DNA of 64,000 nucleotides, taken from NCBI RefSeq assembly GCF_024868665.1, contig NC_079898.1, positions 16,364,403 to 16,428,402 of the forward strand. Reading direction: 5' to 3'. The first letter of the stretch is position 1. The number at the start of each line of letters is the position of its first letter. This document shows, piece by piece, positions 61,701 to 64,000 of this stretch. Under the pieces are notes generated by a model. That model made no database searches and had not been told where the DNA came from. It worked only from the letters and a program-made list of their open reading frames with translations. The stretch is from Triplophysa rosa. Its lineage: Eukaryota > Chordata > Actinopteri > Cypriniformes > Nemacheilidae. A program made the translations under genes and the position numbers.

Positions 61701-62059
61701 CCCTGTCCTTTGTAATGTTTGCAGTTTACAGATTTCAGCGCTGCCAAAACTGAAAATAGACGATTTTACACCGGATTATCGAATAACTATTTAAGTAACT
61801 GTTAGTTGATTATATAATGGATTTTAAACAGCATATTGAAATTTAGGTCACTTCTGCAGGGGGTTCATATCGGTGGTTTTTAGTGTGTTTAAGAATGTAT
61901 TTTTCTTCCTATAAAGATGTCTTTATAGAGAAGTAGCATTTTAATTTTAGTATTTGGTTGTTATTCTGTTTTTGGTGGACCTAATTTTTAATATTGCATT
62001 ATATATTTTTTCTATTTGAACAGCAAATTTTAAACTTTTTTTGTTGAATAGGAATTTCC

Positions 62060-62470
62060 CTTTGTATTCAAGTCAGAGTGCTGCGATGTGAGCCCATTTG
62101 GGCTCTGTGTGGGATGCAGGGCATATAGCTCGTCTTTCAAGATGCAATGACACCAATATTGAGAGGCCATGGCACCATTTTCCATAAATGCCCCTTGTAA
62201 TGAAGATGGCATAATTGTTGTAATTAGAGAGACCAGCTTGGGATGGCCTTCCAATGACCCACCTCAGCCCAGGTCCATATGGTCTGAAACTGATAATGAG
62301 TCTCATAATGTGATATGTATACTCAATATGGACTGTAAATGGACAGGCTGTAATTTTCACCAAGGGCATCAAGCGCGGACAGATGAGGTCTTTTAAAAAT
62401 GTACTGACATGCATGCCAACACTTTCTCTCTTCGTCTCACTTTCTTGACAATGGGAACAAATGGAGCGGC
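62060..62470. promoter_or_regulatory. Candidate conserved non-coding element upstream of VRK2
   Basis: Repeat-free sequence with many TAAT/ATTA words (ggcataattgttgtaattag, gaaactgataatgagtctca) and balanced composition. Incidental frames on both strands lack domains. One of the most enhancer-like blocks of the window by eye. Confidence 0.37.
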
Positions 62471-62906
62471 TGGAAGTACATCCTATATACACCAAGGGAC
62501 AATCTTCCGGTCTCTCTCGTGAAACCAACACGGAAGTGACTAAAACTGCAATTCATCGATTCACTGGCTCCAAAACAGAGCAGGATCTCATTGAGCCCCA
62601 TGTTAACATGGCCAACTTTACAGCACAAAAAAACATGTTTACAGCCTGGTACAAAAAATTATTTTGGTCTATATAGGTAATTTTACCCTTCATGACAACT
62701 GTGAGGAGTGTGATTTTTTTTATTATTATAACTCACCCATTTAACTTATATTAAGCCTTAAAATTCTGCAAAATAGTTGCGTGGCCACTTGAGTGACAAG
62801 TGGTTTCAGCCAGCCGGGCGCCTCAGCTCCAACCACATCCCGTCTCTTTGCCCATTTACGATTATCCAGGAGTGACGCGCGATGCCAAGATGGTGACGTG
62901 TTAGAT

Positions 62907-63085
62907 GTGTTAGAGGGATACTTCACCCAAAAATGGAAATTATGTCATTGTTTACTCACCCTCTGATTGTACCAAACCTGTATAAATTTCTTTGTTCTGC
63001 TGAACTAAGGAAGATATTTGGAAGAATGTCAGATCTCTTTCCCCATTTACTGCCATAGTAGGGATGAATGGGAATGGATTTTGTA
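62907..63085. mobile_element. Half of a TTAAAGG fold-back element
   Basis: The left arm gagggatacttcacccaaaaa and the family middle are present. The right arm is missing after about 63085. Confidence 0.6.
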
Positions 63086-64000
63086 GACCCTACTTAGTTT
63101 GACCTTTTGTGTTAGATATCAGTAATATTCTGCAAAAGGAAATATCTGCATAAAAAGAAAACGATATGCCTACTAGACTAAGGAAATACATTTTAAAATG
63201 TTATGACATAACCCAACACAATAAAAAATGCATTTATACATGCATACTGTATGTAAAAGGGCATAATGACTTGACTTATCACAAATCATAACAATGACAT
63301 GGGCGGAAGCCGAGCCGTCTACAGTAGGTGAAGCACAATGGCTGTTGTGTGGCTTTAAATGCATATTTAGTACTCTTCATCTGTGCAGATCTTTATTAGC
63401 TTGTGGGGGAAAAGTGAGGATGCTGAAATTTCTCTCGTTTTCCCAGTGTGAATTGTATTGCATTGCTTCTATTATCAAGTCCTACTAAAAGAAGCTGTTT
63501 AATATTGTCTGCGTTACATGAAGACTTATCATATTCTAACCCCAAGGCATTGCCCGTGAAATTATACTTTGCTCGGACCCCCAAATATGCCTTAAATGCA
63601 AGATTATTTCAGTCTGCACATTTCGTACTGATTGTACAAGTTATTATACAAGAGAAGCACATTAGCAGTCCATACAATAAGCAAACAGCCTCAACACCAT
63701 GTTCCAATTACAAACTGTTTTGCTCCGAGTATTTTCTTTCTTTTTAGCGCATTATCGGGCCTTAAAAACTAGTTATGGTCGTAAGATGTATTGCTATTTC
63801 AAATACAAGTAATATGATTCTAATGACCAGTAATGAGAGACTGGGTCGCTATTACGGAGAGGCCAGAGATGTGCTAATAAAGCATGGAGACTGCTGCAGG
63901 GAACGTCCACTGACCAAGTTGTACATTAGGGTCTTAATGTCTCTAAGGCCTTGGGCTAAATTGAAATGTAAAACCCTAAACCAAACATCATTTAGGGCGT

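Noticed and set aside
62073..62531. 152-codon open frame on the minus strand
   Set aside because: No domain or splice context; it lies in a unique block with overlapping frames on the other strand.
1..64000. Bacterial-type systems, CRISPR arrays, endogenous viral genes
   Set aside because: Nothing in the six frames resembles these, and no regularly spaced repeats or retroviral gag/pol motifs were seen. The window is ordinary vertebrate DNA.

Overview
The window is vertebrate nuclear DNA, most likely from a cyprinid (carp/minnow-type) fish. The evidence is intron-rich genes with GT-AG splice sites, many CA/GT and GA/CT microsatellites, tRNA-derived SINEs of the teleost type, and more than ten copies of a short fold-back element that begins TTAAAGG and ends CCTTTAA. 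There are no operons, CRISPR arrays or ribosomal RNA genes.

Two protein-coding genes can be reconstructed completely. FANCL, the E3 ubiquitin ligase of the Fanconi anaemia core complex, lies on the plus strand in 14 coding exons from 28,782 to 46,909 (372 residues). VRK2, a tail-anchored vaccinia-related kinase, lies on the minus strand in 13 coding exons from 59,600 down to 46,969 (572 residues). They are tail to tail, with only 59 bp between the two stop codons. The first poly(A) signal for each gene lies inside the other gene's span, so the mature 3' ends must overlap. The two genes are also neighbours in mammals, so this is conserved synteny.

Layout. 1-28.6 kb: non-coding, with repeats, microsatellites, several unique-looking blocks that may be conserved non-coding elements, and two well-spliced candidate exons on the minus strand (3,020-3,117 and 7,006-7,065) that I cannot assign to a gene. 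28.8-46.9 kb: FANCL, whose introns hold several DNA transposons with recognisable inverted ends and target duplications, plus a nested insertion with a Harbinger-type transposase remnant. 47.0-59.6 kb: VRK2, whose large intron 7 (52.5-56.6 kb) holds a SINE and unique-looking sequence. 59.7-64 kb: upstream of VRK2, with small inverted-repeat elements, a promoter-like cluster (E2F, CCAAT, octamer and GC-box motifs near 61.5 kb) and another unique block at 62.06-62.5 kb.

In mammals FANCL and VRK2 border a gene desert next to BCL11A that is rich in regulatory elements. The unique blocks here fit that picture, but their conservation is inferred and not measured. I see no clearly novel biochemical system. 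The points most worth following are the convergent 3' overlap, the aromatic-rich VRK2 tail, the unassigned minus-strand exons, the transposon nest and the candidate regulatory blocks.
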